In this document: positions 25,222-33,479 of the stretch, one piece after another
Layout of the letters: every line of letters starts with the position of its first letter
How positions within the stretch are numbered: the stretch's first letter is position 1
Origin: Clostridia bacterium
GTDB lineage: Bacteria > Bacillota > Clostridia > UBA1212
Assembly: GCA_017444825.1 (NCBI GenBank)
Contig: JAFSVU010000026.1
Location: 22,009-86,008 of the forward strand
Length of the DNA stretch: 64,000 nucleotides
Direction: 5' to 3'
Translations under genes and position numbers: made by a program
Notes under the pieces: generated by a model
Told to the model about the DNA's origin: nothing
Database searches by the model: none
What the model saw: the letters and a program-made list of their open reading frames with translations, nothing else

Positions 25222-26006
25222 TATGTGACGTTGCCGGCGATCACGTAATACTTAAGAAGCGCAAGTCCGCCTGTGAGAATCAGGTATGCAACATAAAATG
25301 AAAACTTCAGAAAGCCTCTCAAAACCTTGTGTTCAACCGGATTGTCAAAACCGTTGTAACGGTTGAGCAGCGGTATGGCAAGAGCCGCGCCGGAAAGAGG
25401 TACAAGTGTGTAAAGATCCAGTACGTAAAGCTTGGTATTGCCGAAAAGAAGGAGCACCCCTCCTATAAGACCGATGGCTATACTGAATAGAAGAATGTTG
25501 AAATTTCTGAACTTTCTGTCCTTCTCGGAAGCATAAATGTGGACAAAATACGCAATAATAACAGATACCGGTGCATATTCAACGCCAAGGAAAACCGAGA
25601 CCGCAATAAACAGAAATATGGATCCGGTCTTGAGCCACTTGTAAGGCAGCTTGTCGTAGATCAAAAGAACACCGACGCAGTAAAATACAGTAAACGGACC
25701 CGAAAGGTAGTCGCTGAATCTGAAGGCAGAGCCCGGTTCGTGATAAAGCACGTAATACGGGAACGCACAAAGTGCCGCAAACAGAACAAGTCTCAGCATG
25801 TATATGGTAATGTTGCGGGTATGCTTCATGGCCTCACTGAGAACAAGAGCGAGAACAGGGAGCGATGAGGCGCCCAAAAAACCCAGCACCATTTTAAGCC
25901 ACAAAAGTGATTGCGGGATGACCCCGCACCAAGCAACAGTGAGGAGGACCGTACCCACAAATGAGATCAGTTTCAGCTTTAATATATCAAGCCCCCTGCC
26001 GGTCAT
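25221..26006 (-). CDS. TraX-like polytopic membrane protein
   Basis: 261 residues with about eight hydrophobic spans. The start LDILKLKLISFVGTVLL and the segment PVLALVLSEAMKHTRNITIYMLRLVLFAALCAFPYYVLYH follow the TraX family, named for F-pilin acetylation but widespread in Clostridia without conjugation genes. The conserved TMxxDHxG stretch of TraX is replaced (GTVLLTVAWCGV), so the usual activity may be lost or changed. The ATG overlaps the stop of the upstream gene (ATGA), with GAGGAG ahead. It is the last gene of a long operon. Confidence 0.78.
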   Translation of the reverse strand: MTGRGLDILKLKLISFVGTVLLTVAWCGVIPQSLLWLKMVLGFLGASSLPVLALVLSEAMKHTRNITIYMLRLVLFAALCAFPYYVLYHEPGSAFRFSDYLSGPFTVFYCVGVLLIYDKLPYKWLKTGSIFLFIAVSVFLGVEYAPVSVIIAYFVHIYASEKDRKFRNFNILLFSIAIGLIGGVLLLFGNTKLYVLDLYTLVPLSGAALAIPLLNRYNGFDNPVEHKVLRGFLKFSFYVAYLILTGGLALLKYYVIAGNVT

Positions 26007-26614
26007 TTGTTCTCCTCCGCAAAGAAGCTGATCCTGGCCCGTGAAACCTTTAAAAGATCTATAACTGCTTCTGTCACAAGTTGAGCCGCCAGCAGGAACA
26101 TATAAACAGCACAGGCGATAAGGCTGTTGGTTTTTAAAGTAAAAGCGTCAACGTAAATAAGAAAGAGTATACCGAAGCTGAGAAGCGAATAAACGAGATA
26201 TACAGTCCAGCGTTTAAGCCTGAGAGAAAAAAGCTGAATAGACGTTGAAAGGAGCAGGCAGCCGTTTATGAAAGCGAAAAACATGACAAAGGTTCCGGTG
26301 CTGACAGACGGCGAAGAGATGGTGGGTACCGAATCAAGAATAAGATAGCCACCGCCAATGAACGTGAAGATAATGCCTGTAGGCAGTGTCCATCCGGGAC
26401 GGAATCTGGTCCTGGAGTTAAGAAAATACCCGGATATTATTCCGAGCCCGCACACAAGCAGAAATATCTTAAGACCAAGCTGGAGCCAGGTCATGCCAAT
26501 ATCTTTTTGCACAAGCATAAGAACACCGGCCGCTGCAAGGCAGACAGCCACCGTCATATAAACGAACTGGCCGAAGTCACGTTTCTTGAAAACTTTATAG
26601 CCGCTCTCACTCAT
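26003..26614 (-). CDS. Small polytopic membrane protein, possibly DUF308/HdeD-like
   Basis: About 203 residues with six predicted spans in pairs. The pattern (LAAAGVLMLVQKDIGMTWLQLGLKIFLLVCGLGIISGYFLNS, then TGIIFTFIGGGYLIL) is reminiscent of the acid-resistance protein HdeD/DUF308 family, at low certainty. The ATG at 26612-26614 overlaps the galE stop by 8 bases, indicating coupled translation; an in-frame start 24 bases earlier lies inside galE. Function unknown. Confidence 0.75.
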   Translation of the reverse strand: MSESGYKVFKKRDFGQFVYMTVAVCLAAAGVLMLVQKDIGMTWLQLGLKIFLLVCGLGIISGYFLNSRTRFRPGWTLPTGIIFTFIGGGYLILDSVPTISSPSVSTGTFVMFFAFINGCLLLSTSIQLFSLRLKRWTVYLVYSLLSFGILFLIYVDAFTLKTNSLIACAVYMFLLAAQLVTEAVIDLLKVSRARISFFAEENK

Positions 26615-27605
26615 AGTTAAGAGCCCCCTTCCAGGCATCTCTGCACATGTCGTCTACAGTAAGCTTTGCCTCCCAGCCGAATAGCTTCTTTGCAAGAGAA
26701 GCATCCGCATAAGTCGACATGCTGTCGCCCTCTCTCCTCGGTGCAAAGGAATGAGGAACCTTTATATTGTTTACTTTTTCAAAAGCATTTATTAGCTCAA
26801 GAACGGTAAGGCCGTTTCCTGTGCCAAGGTTGACCGCCACGCTACCGCGGTTTTTAAACACGTAATTCAGTGCCGCCACATGACCGTCAGCAAGGTCAAG
26901 CACATGGATGTAATCCCTGATACAGGTGCCGTCACGGGTCTCGTAGTCATCTCCAAAAACCTTGAGCTCTTTGATCTCGCCTTTTGCAGCCTGAATTATC
27001 CTTGGCATCAGATTGTTGGGAATACCGTTTGGATCCTCAGCAATAAGACCCGAGGGATGGGCGCCGACCGGGTTAAAATACCTGAGGAGAACCGCTGCAA
27101 AGTCCTTATCGGCAATGCAAAGATCTCTTAATATTTCTTCGATCATAAGTTTCGTCCTGCCGTAGGGATTGAGGCAGAAGAGCTTTGCGGTCTCATCCAC
27201 AGGGCATTTGTCGGGAATTCCGTAAACCGTGGCGCTTGATGAGAATATCAGATTCTTAACGTTGTATTTGCTCATCAGTTCAAGAAGATTGAGAGTTCCC
27301 CGTATGTTATTGTCGTAATACATAAGAGGCTTTTCTATGGATTCACCGACAGCTTTATAACCCGCGAAATGGATTACGGCGTCATAATGATCCTCCTTAA
27401 ATATATTTTCGAGGGAATCATAGTCAAGCATGTCGCAAAGCCTGAAGTCAGGTCTCACGCCGGTAATCTTTTCGATCTTATCCAAAACAGTGATCTTACT
27501 GTTGTAAAGATTGTCAAATACGGTCACGTCATATCCGTTTTCAATAAGCCTTACCACAGTATGGCTTCCTATAAACCCGGCGCCGCCGGAAACAAGTATT
27601 CTCAT
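26607..27605 (-). CDS. galE: UDP-glucose 4-epimerase
   Basis: Extended short-chain dehydrogenase that interconverts UDP-glucose and UDP-galactose; 332 residues. The NAD-binding motif SGGAGFIGSHTV is at the N-terminus, the catalytic triad region is SSSATVYG ... NPYGRTKLMIEE (YxxxK), with the family-typical RYFNPVGAHPSG, LMPRIIQAA, DYIHVLDLADGH and VNLGTGNGLTVLEL. The ATG has GGAG upstream. It follows the FAD-protein gene by 15 bases. Confidence 0.97.
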   Translation of the reverse strand: MRILVSGGAGFIGSHTVVRLIENGYDVTVFDNLYNSKITVLDKIEKITGVRPDFRLCDMLDYDSLENIFKEDHYDAVIHFAGYKAVGESIEKPLMYYDNNIRGTLNLLELMSKYNVKNLIFSSSATVYGIPDKCPVDETAKLFCLNPYGRTKLMIEEILRDLCIADKDFAAVLLRYFNPVGAHPSGLIAEDPNGIPNNLMPRIIQAAKGEIKELKVFGDDYETRDGTCIRDYIHVLDLADGHVAALNYVFKNRGSVAVNLGTGNGLTVLELINAFEKVNNIKVPHSFAPRREGDSMSTYADASLAKKLFGWEAKLTVDDMCRDAWKGALNYE

Positions 27606-27620
27606 AACAAATTCTCCATG

Positions 27621-28904
27621 TTATTGATTTATATTTTTCACGTGAACCGCTGCGGACCTGCCGGCCAGCGCTCCTGTGGAAAAAGCAATTGTAAGATTAA
27701 AGCCTCCTGTATATCCTGTAACCGCAAGGACCTCGCCTGCGATATATATACCATCACATTTTTTTGAAGCCATGGTTTTGGGATCGATCTCACTCACGTT
27801 GACACCGCCCCTTGTGATTATGGCTTCGTCGATATTTCGAAGGCATTTAAACGTCAGTTCAAAACTTTTAAGGGTGGATACGATCCTTGCCCGTTCGGCC
27901 TTTGTTATCTCACTGACAGCTTTCTCTTCGCTTATACCCGTCTTACGGATAAACACGGGAATAAGACTTGAAGGTAAGAGCTTTGAGAGACTATTCGCAA
28001 ATTTTCTTTTTGAAAACTCCGAAAAATCTCTTAATATCCGCTTGTCAAGGGTGTCCGCATCAAGTGCAGTCTTAAGATCGATAGATATCTTTACGGACCC
28101 TTCCTCTCTGTCGTTTAGGAAAAACGAGGCGGAAAGTACTGTGGGACCTGAGAGACCGGTGTGCGTAAACAGTATCTCGCCGAAATCCTCATAGATAAGC
28201 TTTCCTGTCCTGCTGTCCGTAAATTTAATACCGGAATTTTTCAGCGTAAGTCCTGCAAGCGCCGAGGGAAAAGTTTTTTTCGTGTCAATTCCGACAAGAG
28301 CGGGCACCTGAGGAATTATTGTGTGGCCAATGTCTTTTGCAAATCCGTATCCGTCTCCGGTGGAACCGGTTGCTTTGTAAGAGAGGCCGCCTGTTGCAAT
28401 TACAACAGCGGGAGCATAAAGCTTTATGTTGTTTTCGGAAAGAACAACACCAATGGCCTTACCGTCTTCCGTAATGATCCCGGTAACGGAAACATCATAA
28501 TAGACTTTAACGCCGGCAGTCTTAAGAGCATCCCTCAAAGCGTCACGGACTTCCTTCGCGTCACCGGAAGCCGGGAAAACTCTGCCGCCTCTTTCAACCA
28601 CGGTCTTCACACCAAGGTCTTCTATAAAAGCAATAAGATCTTGGTTTGAAAAGAAACTGTACGGGGAGTACATGAATCTGGGGTTTTCCGGTATGTTGGC
28701 GAAAAAATCGTCTTTGTCGCAGGCATTGGTTATGTTACACCTGCCCTTACCTGTAATGCAGAGTTTGCGGCCGAGACTGCGGTTCTTCTCCACTATAGCC
28801 ACTCTCATGCCTTCTTTTGCGGCAAAGAGCGCGGCGGCGATGCCCGCAGGGCCTCCTCCCACGACTACAATATCATATTTGATTTGAGGAAAAATTTCCA
28901 CCAT
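27621..28904 (-). CDS. NAD(P)/FAD-dependent oxidoreductase, HI0933/YhiN (BaiN-like) family
   Basis: Flavoprotein of 427 residues. The FAD dinucleotide fold is DIVVVGGGPAGIAAALFAAKEGMRVAIVEKN; family marks are GRKLCITGKGRCNITNA, ERGGRVFPASGDAKEV, VIATGGLSYKATGSTGDGYGFA and the C-terminal IYIAGEVLAVTGYTGGFNLTIAFSTGALAG. Members have been linked to bile-acid dehydroxylation (BaiN), but most are uncharacterised and no bai genes are near. No clear ribosome site precedes the ATG at 28902-28904; translation may be weak. Confidence 0.93.
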   Translation of the reverse strand: MVEIFPQIKYDIVVVGGGPAGIAAALFAAKEGMRVAIVEKNRSLGRKLCITGKGRCNITNACDKDDFFANIPENPRFMYSPYSFFSNQDLIAFIEDLGVKTVVERGGRVFPASGDAKEVRDALRDALKTAGVKVYYDVSVTGIITEDGKAIGVVLSENNIKLYAPAVVIATGGLSYKATGSTGDGYGFAKDIGHTIIPQVPALVGIDTKKTFPSALAGLTLKNSGIKFTDSRTGKLIYEDFGEILFTHTGLSGPTVLSASFFLNDREEGSVKISIDLKTALDADTLDKRILRDFSEFSKRKFANSLSKLLPSSLIPVFIRKTGISEEKAVSEITKAERARIVSTLKSFELTFKCLRNIDEAIITRGGVNVSEIDPKTMASKKCDGIYIAGEVLAVTGYTGGFNLTIAFSTGALAGRSAAVHVKNINQ

Positions 28905-28940
28905 TTTATTGATTCCGTTTTACGAGCCTTATATTTTTTA

Positions 28941-30701
28941 TCAGTTGGACTGACTGTAATAAAGCTCTTTGTAAAAGCCCTCGTGAGACAAAAGCTCGTC
29001 ATGGGTGCCCTGCTCGATGATGCGTCCATCTTTCATTACAACGATAATATCGCAATTCTTGATGGTCGAAAGCCTGTGAGCGACTATAAATGAAGTTCTC
29101 CCCTTCATCAGCTTCTTAAACCCCAGTTGGACTTTGATCTCCGTTCTGGTGTCGATAGAAGAAGTGGCCTCATCAAGGATAAGCATCGGAGGTTTGGCGA
29201 GCATAAGCCTTGCAATACATATCAGCTGTTTCTGACCGTAAGAAAGCTTCGCAAGATCGTCTGAAACCACAGTATCGTATCCATGTTCAAGCTTTCTAAT
29301 AAAGGAATCCGCGTGGGCGAGCTTTGCCGCCGCAATTATCTCCTCATCCGAAGCGTCAGGCTTTCCGATGGCGATATTATCCCTGACGGTACCGGATCTC
29401 AGCCATGTCTCCTGAAGGACCATACCGAAGTTCTTGCGAAGAGAAGCTCTTGTAACGGTCTTATTATCATTTCCGTCCATGTATATATGTCCGTCGTTTA
29501 CGTCGTAAAAACGCATCAGAAGGTTTATGAAAGTAGTCTTGCCGCAGCCTGTGGGTCCGACAATTGCGACCCTCATGCCTTCCTTAACGTCAAGAGAGAA
29601 GTCACGGATGAGAGGAACTTCCGGTAGATAACTGAAGCTTACATTTTCGATCCTAACGTTTCCGTTTGAAACGTAGTTATCGTCACTGCCCGGAAGTTCC
29701 TCCTCGTCCTTTTCATCGATAACTTCGAATACTCTTCCCGCGCCGGCAAGTGCTCCCTGGAACTCTGCAAGCACACCTGATATCTCGTTAAACGGCATGG
29801 TGAATTTCGACGCATAGGCAAGAAAGCTTGAGAGAAGACCAATGGTAAGACCTCCCGGCAGGTTACCGTTCTTTATAACAGTGACAGCTCCTGCAACACC
29901 GACGGAGGCATATATGATGCCGTTGATAAGCCTGGTGGTGGGATATACGGTAGAGGAGAAGAAAACAGCTTTGTTCGATGCCTTGCGAAGCTTTTCGCCC
30001 TTCTCTGCAAGCTTTTGTCTGTAGACCTCTTCAAATGAGAAGGACTTAAGGACCGTTATCCCGGCGATGGCCTCATCTGCCACAGCGGAAAGATCGCCGT
30101 TTATCTCCGCCTGTCTGGTGAAATACTTGTGTATGCTGCGGGCAATGAAATTCGCGACCAGAAGAGTAATAGGCGAAGCAAACAGAACAATTAGAGTGAT
30201 CTTATAGTCCAGGATGAACATGAAGATAAGCGTGCCCGCAATCGTGACCACTCCCGAGAACAGCTGAGCAAAACTGAGTATCAGACCGTCCGAGACCTGA
30301 TCAATGTCGTTTATAAGCCTTGCGATCATGTCGCCGGGCCTGTTTCTGTCGATATATGACACAGGAACTTTCTGAAGCTTCGCAAACAGACTGTTTCTGA
30401 GGCTCTTTACTGTTTTAAAAGCCACCCTGTCAAGCATCAGCTTGACAAAGTAGTTTAATACCGCTGAGACCGCCACGCAGCCTGCGATCACATAGCAGCA
30501 CTGCCTCACTCCATCCATGTCAACGTTGTCTTTTCCCAGCATGCAGTCCACGGCATTGCCGATCATCACATTGACGTAAAGAGAAAGCATGATGGCAGCA
30601 CCGGAGAAAACAAGTGCAAGAATGATCTTCCAGACATCTCCTCTTAACAGGCCGAGAAGTTTTTTGATCGTTTTATCAGAGCCGGAATTTTTATTTTTCA
30701 T
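28941..30701 (-). CDS. ABC exporter subunit (TM domain + ATPase), catalytic half of a heterodimer
   Basis: 586 residues: six-helix type 1 exporter domain (about 1-320) followed by an ATPase domain with Walker A GPTGCGKTTFINLLM, signature LSYGQKQ (variant of LSGGQ), Walker B with catalytic glutamate MLILDEATSSID and the H-loop VAHRLS. It overlaps the partner gene by 4 bases (ATGA). Because the partner has a degenerate Walker B, the pair fits the asymmetric TM287/288-type drug or lipid exporters. The substrate is unknown. Confidence 0.95.
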   Translation of the reverse strand: MKNKNSGSDKTIKKLLGLLRGDVWKIILALVFSGAAIMLSLYVNVMIGNAVDCMLGKDNVDMDGVRQCCYVIAGCVAVSAVLNYFVKLMLDRVAFKTVKSLRNSLFAKLQKVPVSYIDRNRPGDMIARLINDIDQVSDGLILSFAQLFSGVVTIAGTLIFMFILDYKITLIVLFASPITLLVANFIARSIHKYFTRQAEINGDLSAVADEAIAGITVLKSFSFEEVYRQKLAEKGEKLRKASNKAVFFSSTVYPTTRLINGIIYASVGVAGAVTVIKNGNLPGGLTIGLLSSFLAYASKFTMPFNEISGVLAEFQGALAGAGRVFEVIDEKDEEELPGSDDNYVSNGNVRIENVSFSYLPEVPLIRDFSLDVKEGMRVAIVGPTGCGKTTFINLLMRFYDVNDGHIYMDGNDNKTVTRASLRKNFGMVLQETWLRSGTVRDNIAIGKPDASDEEIIAAAKLAHADSFIRKLEHGYDTVVSDDLAKLSYGQKQLICIARLMLAKPPMLILDEATSSIDTRTEIKVQLGFKKLMKGRTSFIVAHRLSTIKNCDIIVVMKDGRIIEQGTHDELLSHEGFYKELYYSQSN

Positions 30702-32449
30702 GTTTCCGCCTCCTTAAGATCGCCTGTCTGGGAAAGGTAGATCTCTTTATAAATATCGCAGGAATCAAGCAGCTCTCCGTGTTTTCCGAAGCCCTTCAGC
30801 AGTCCGTCCTCCAGCACAATGATCTTGTCGCACTGCATAACAGCCGATATACGCTGTGAAACGATAACTTTAGTGGATGCCATGGTTTCGCCTGAGATCA
30901 CATATTTTCTTATCTTAGACTCTGTCACATAGTCCAGGGCACTTGTAGAATCATCAAGCACCAATATGTCCGCATGCCTCACAAAAGCTCTTGCCATGGC
31001 AAGCCTCTGCTTTTGTCCGCCGGAAATGTTTCTACCGCCGTACTCGATCTTATAGTCAAGACCGCCCTCTTTTTTGTAAACGAATTCGTCAGCCGAGGCG
31101 GCCGCAACAGCTTTTTCTATCTCCTCACCGGTGGCGTCCGGGTTTCCGAACCTGATATTGTCTTTTATTGTTCCTGCAAAGAGCATTGGTTTTTGCTGAA
31201 CAACAGAAAAATATTTTCTGAGTTCCTTTACGTCAAGATCGTTTACGTTCACACCTTCTATATAGATGCCGCCTTCAGCAACGGGGTAAATGCCTTGAAG
31301 AAGATTGACAAGAGTCGATTTGCCGCTGCCGGTACCGCCGATGATACCGAGAGTCTCGCCTTTTTCAAGGGTGAATGATATATCCGAAAGAGAATAGGCC
31401 CCGTTACGGTCGTAGGAAAATGAAACGTTTTGAAACCTGATATAAGGTGCATCAGGATCCTTCGATACTACTTTAAGGACGGTATCCCCGACGTCTTTCG
31501 AATCCTCCTTTTTATAGTCCAGGACCTCTTTGATCCGCCCGGAGGACACATTGGCTTTGTTAAAGGAATCTACGAGGCTTGCGGTCCTCTCAACAGCAAG
31601 GAGTATCTGGAACAGGTAATTCACAAGGGCGATGATGCTGCCGTTTAGTATGGCGCCGCCGTTGACGAAGGACGAACCGATGAGAAGCACCAGTATGACG
31701 CATCCGTTGACCATAAGAGTGTTTATCGGCGTGTTTAATGCAGCGATCCGGTCAGCCTTTACCTGGTTCTCGAAAAGATCATCCGTCCTCTCCTCAAAGT
31801 TCTTGCGTTCCTCTTCCTGCATTCCGAAGGCTCTTACGGATCTTACGCCAATGATATTCTCCCTGCAAAAAGCAGTCAGCCTGTCTATCCCCCTCTGGAT
31901 CCTGTCGTAGAAAGGTCTTGCGAATTTTATGGTTAGATAAAATCCGACGGAGATGAGAGGCACGAGTATGATGTAAATTAACATGACCCTTATATTTATG
32001 ATGCCGCTCATAATGATGGCGCCGAGGACTATGAAGGGATTTCTGAGAATGAGCCTCAGGAACATGTTAAGGCCTGTCTGCGTTCTCACAACGTCGGTTG
32101 TGGTCCTTGTTATAAGCGAAGGAATGGTAAATCTGTCCACGGTCTCCATATCCATGGAAAGTATCTTGTCAAAAAGAGCTGTTCTGAGGTTCAGGCCGAA
32201 GCCCATTGATGCTCTTGCGTTGAAATACTGAGCAGAAAGAGAAAAGATCCAACCAAGCACGGCTATAAACACGAGTAAGAGTCCCCGTTTTAAAACATAG
32301 GCCGTATCACCCCGGTTAATGCCTACGTCGATTATGTCAGACATAATAAAAGGCACAAAGGTCTCCATCAAAGCTTCAAGAAGCTTGAGTAGAGGCCCCA
32401 GCACGGCGCCGACTCTATATCCTTTTACGTATCTGATCAATCTGAACAT
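30698..32449 (-). CDS. ABC exporter subunit (TM domain + ATPase), degenerate-site half of a heterodimer
   Basis: 583 residues, same layout as its partner. The ATPase domain has Walker A GGTGSGKSTLVNLL and a canonical ISGGQKQ signature, but the Walker B ends ILVLDDSTSALD, with Asp where the catalytic Glu should be, and the switch histidine is replaced in VSQRIS. This is the expected split of a heterodimeric exporter, one weak and one strong ATP site. The ATG has TGAGGAAATGACAG upstream. It lies 11 bases after the dipeptidase gene. Confidence 0.95.
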   Translation of the reverse strand: MFRLIRYVKGYRVGAVLGPLLKLLEALMETFVPFIMSDIIDVGINRGDTAYVLKRGLLLVFIAVLGWIFSLSAQYFNARASMGFGLNLRTALFDKILSMDMETVDRFTIPSLITRTTTDVVRTQTGLNMFLRLILRNPFIVLGAIIMSGIINIRVMLIYIILVPLISVGFYLTIKFARPFYDRIQRGIDRLTAFCRENIIGVRSVRAFGMQEEERKNFEERTDDLFENQVKADRIAALNTPINTLMVNGCVILVLLIGSSFVNGGAILNGSIIALVNYLFQILLAVERTASLVDSFNKANVSSGRIKEVLDYKKEDSKDVGDTVLKVVSKDPDAPYIRFQNVSFSYDRNGAYSLSDISFTLEKGETLGIIGGTGSGKSTLVNLLQGIYPVAEGGIYIEGVNVNDLDVKELRKYFSVVQQKPMLFAGTIKDNIRFGNPDATGEEIEKAVAAASADEFVYKKEGGLDYKIEYGGRNISGGQKQRLAMARAFVRHADILVLDDSTSALDYVTESKIRKYVISGETMASTKVIVSQRISAVMQCDKIIVLEDGLLKGFGKHGELLDSCDIYKEIYLSQTGDLKEAET

Positions 32450-32460
32450 CTGTCATTTCC

Positions 32461-33441
32461 TCAAAAAGATCGTTCAAGAAAGTCCATGAAATTACCGCAC
32501 CTGAGACCGTAAATCAGACTCCCGTCATATTTCACGGAGTGCTCCAGTAGCTCAAGATACTGATCGTGTACGCTCAAGTCAAGTGTTATTCCAAGAGCAT
32601 ACCCGTCTATGCCGTCTATATCAAAACCAAAGCCCAAATTTCTGTGCCATCCTCTCTCCAGTGCATGATCAATGTGATCAAATAGAAAGCCGGGCTCATA
32701 ATTATCGTAATCAACACCTTCTCTTACAAAAGGAAGATAGGTGTTAAGGCCGATAAAACCTCCACGCCTTACTATTTCCTCAGCCACGTCATCGGGTAGA
32801 TTTCTCACGTGGGGGCAAACGCTGTAGAAATTGCTGTGGGTCGCAAGGACGGCACAGTCACTCTGTTCCAGCACGTCACGCATAGTTTTTTGCGAAGCGT
32901 GTGATAGATCCACAGCGATTCCAAGCCTTCCGCATTCTTTGACAAACTGTTTTCCGTAAGATGTGAGACCGGTGTCGTAAGATGTCCCCGTCGCCGAGCA
33001 GCCTGAAGCAATGCAGTTTGAAGGGTTCCAGGTAAGAGTTATGAATCTCACTCCCCTGCCGTAGATCTCATGAAGCTTTTCTATACTGTCTATCATGCCG
33101 GCGCCCTCAAGGCCAAGCATTCCGATGTTATTCCCGATTTTTGCGGAATTGCAAATATCTCTAAACCCGAAGCATCTGTCAAAACTGCCGCTTTTTGAGG
33201 GATCATTGAAAATATCCATAAGCTTAAGAACTGCTCCGTAAAGATCCGACCTTTCAACGCCAAGGTTTCCGGCCATAGATTCTCTTGTATATCCGCTGCC
33301 GTTTTCGTTAAATATTGCAAATATCTGCAGAAACCTGTGCTTTTGAGACATGTTGTAGGTAGATATGAGCGAATCATACTCGCCGTCGGCGATCCTTAAG
33401 ATCGAGTCATTATGACAGTCGCATACGTAATCAAATTTCAT
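32461..33441 (-). CDS. Membrane-dipeptidase-type peptidase, family M19
   Basis: Zinc dipeptidase-like enzyme of the renal dipeptidase family, 326 residues without a signal peptide, so cytoplasmic. The metal-site start is DCHNDSILR; the bridging glutamate is in GLEGAGMI; further marks are FITLTWNPSN, VDLSHASQKTM (His), VLATHSNFYSVCPHVRNLP and a C-terminal GFGFDIDGIDGYA. Likely cleaves dipeptides, possibly those imported or released from the wall. AAGGATG precedes the ATG. Confidence 0.93.
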   Translation of the reverse strand: MKFDYVCDCHNDSILRIADGEYDSLISTYNMSQKHRFLQIFAIFNENGSGYTRESMAGNLGVERSDLYGAVLKLMDIFNDPSKSGSFDRCFGFRDICNSAKIGNNIGMLGLEGAGMIDSIEKLHEIYGRGVRFITLTWNPSNCIASGCSATGTSYDTGLTSYGKQFVKECGRLGIAVDLSHASQKTMRDVLEQSDCAVLATHSNFYSVCPHVRNLPDDVAEEIVRRGGFIGLNTYLPFVREGVDYDNYEPGFLFDHIDHALERGWHRNLGFGFDIDGIDGYALGITLDLSVHDQYLELLEHSVKYDGSLIYGLRCGNFMDFLERSF

Positions 33442-33479
33442 GATAACATCCTTGTTGTTTTAATTGTTATTAAGCCCGT

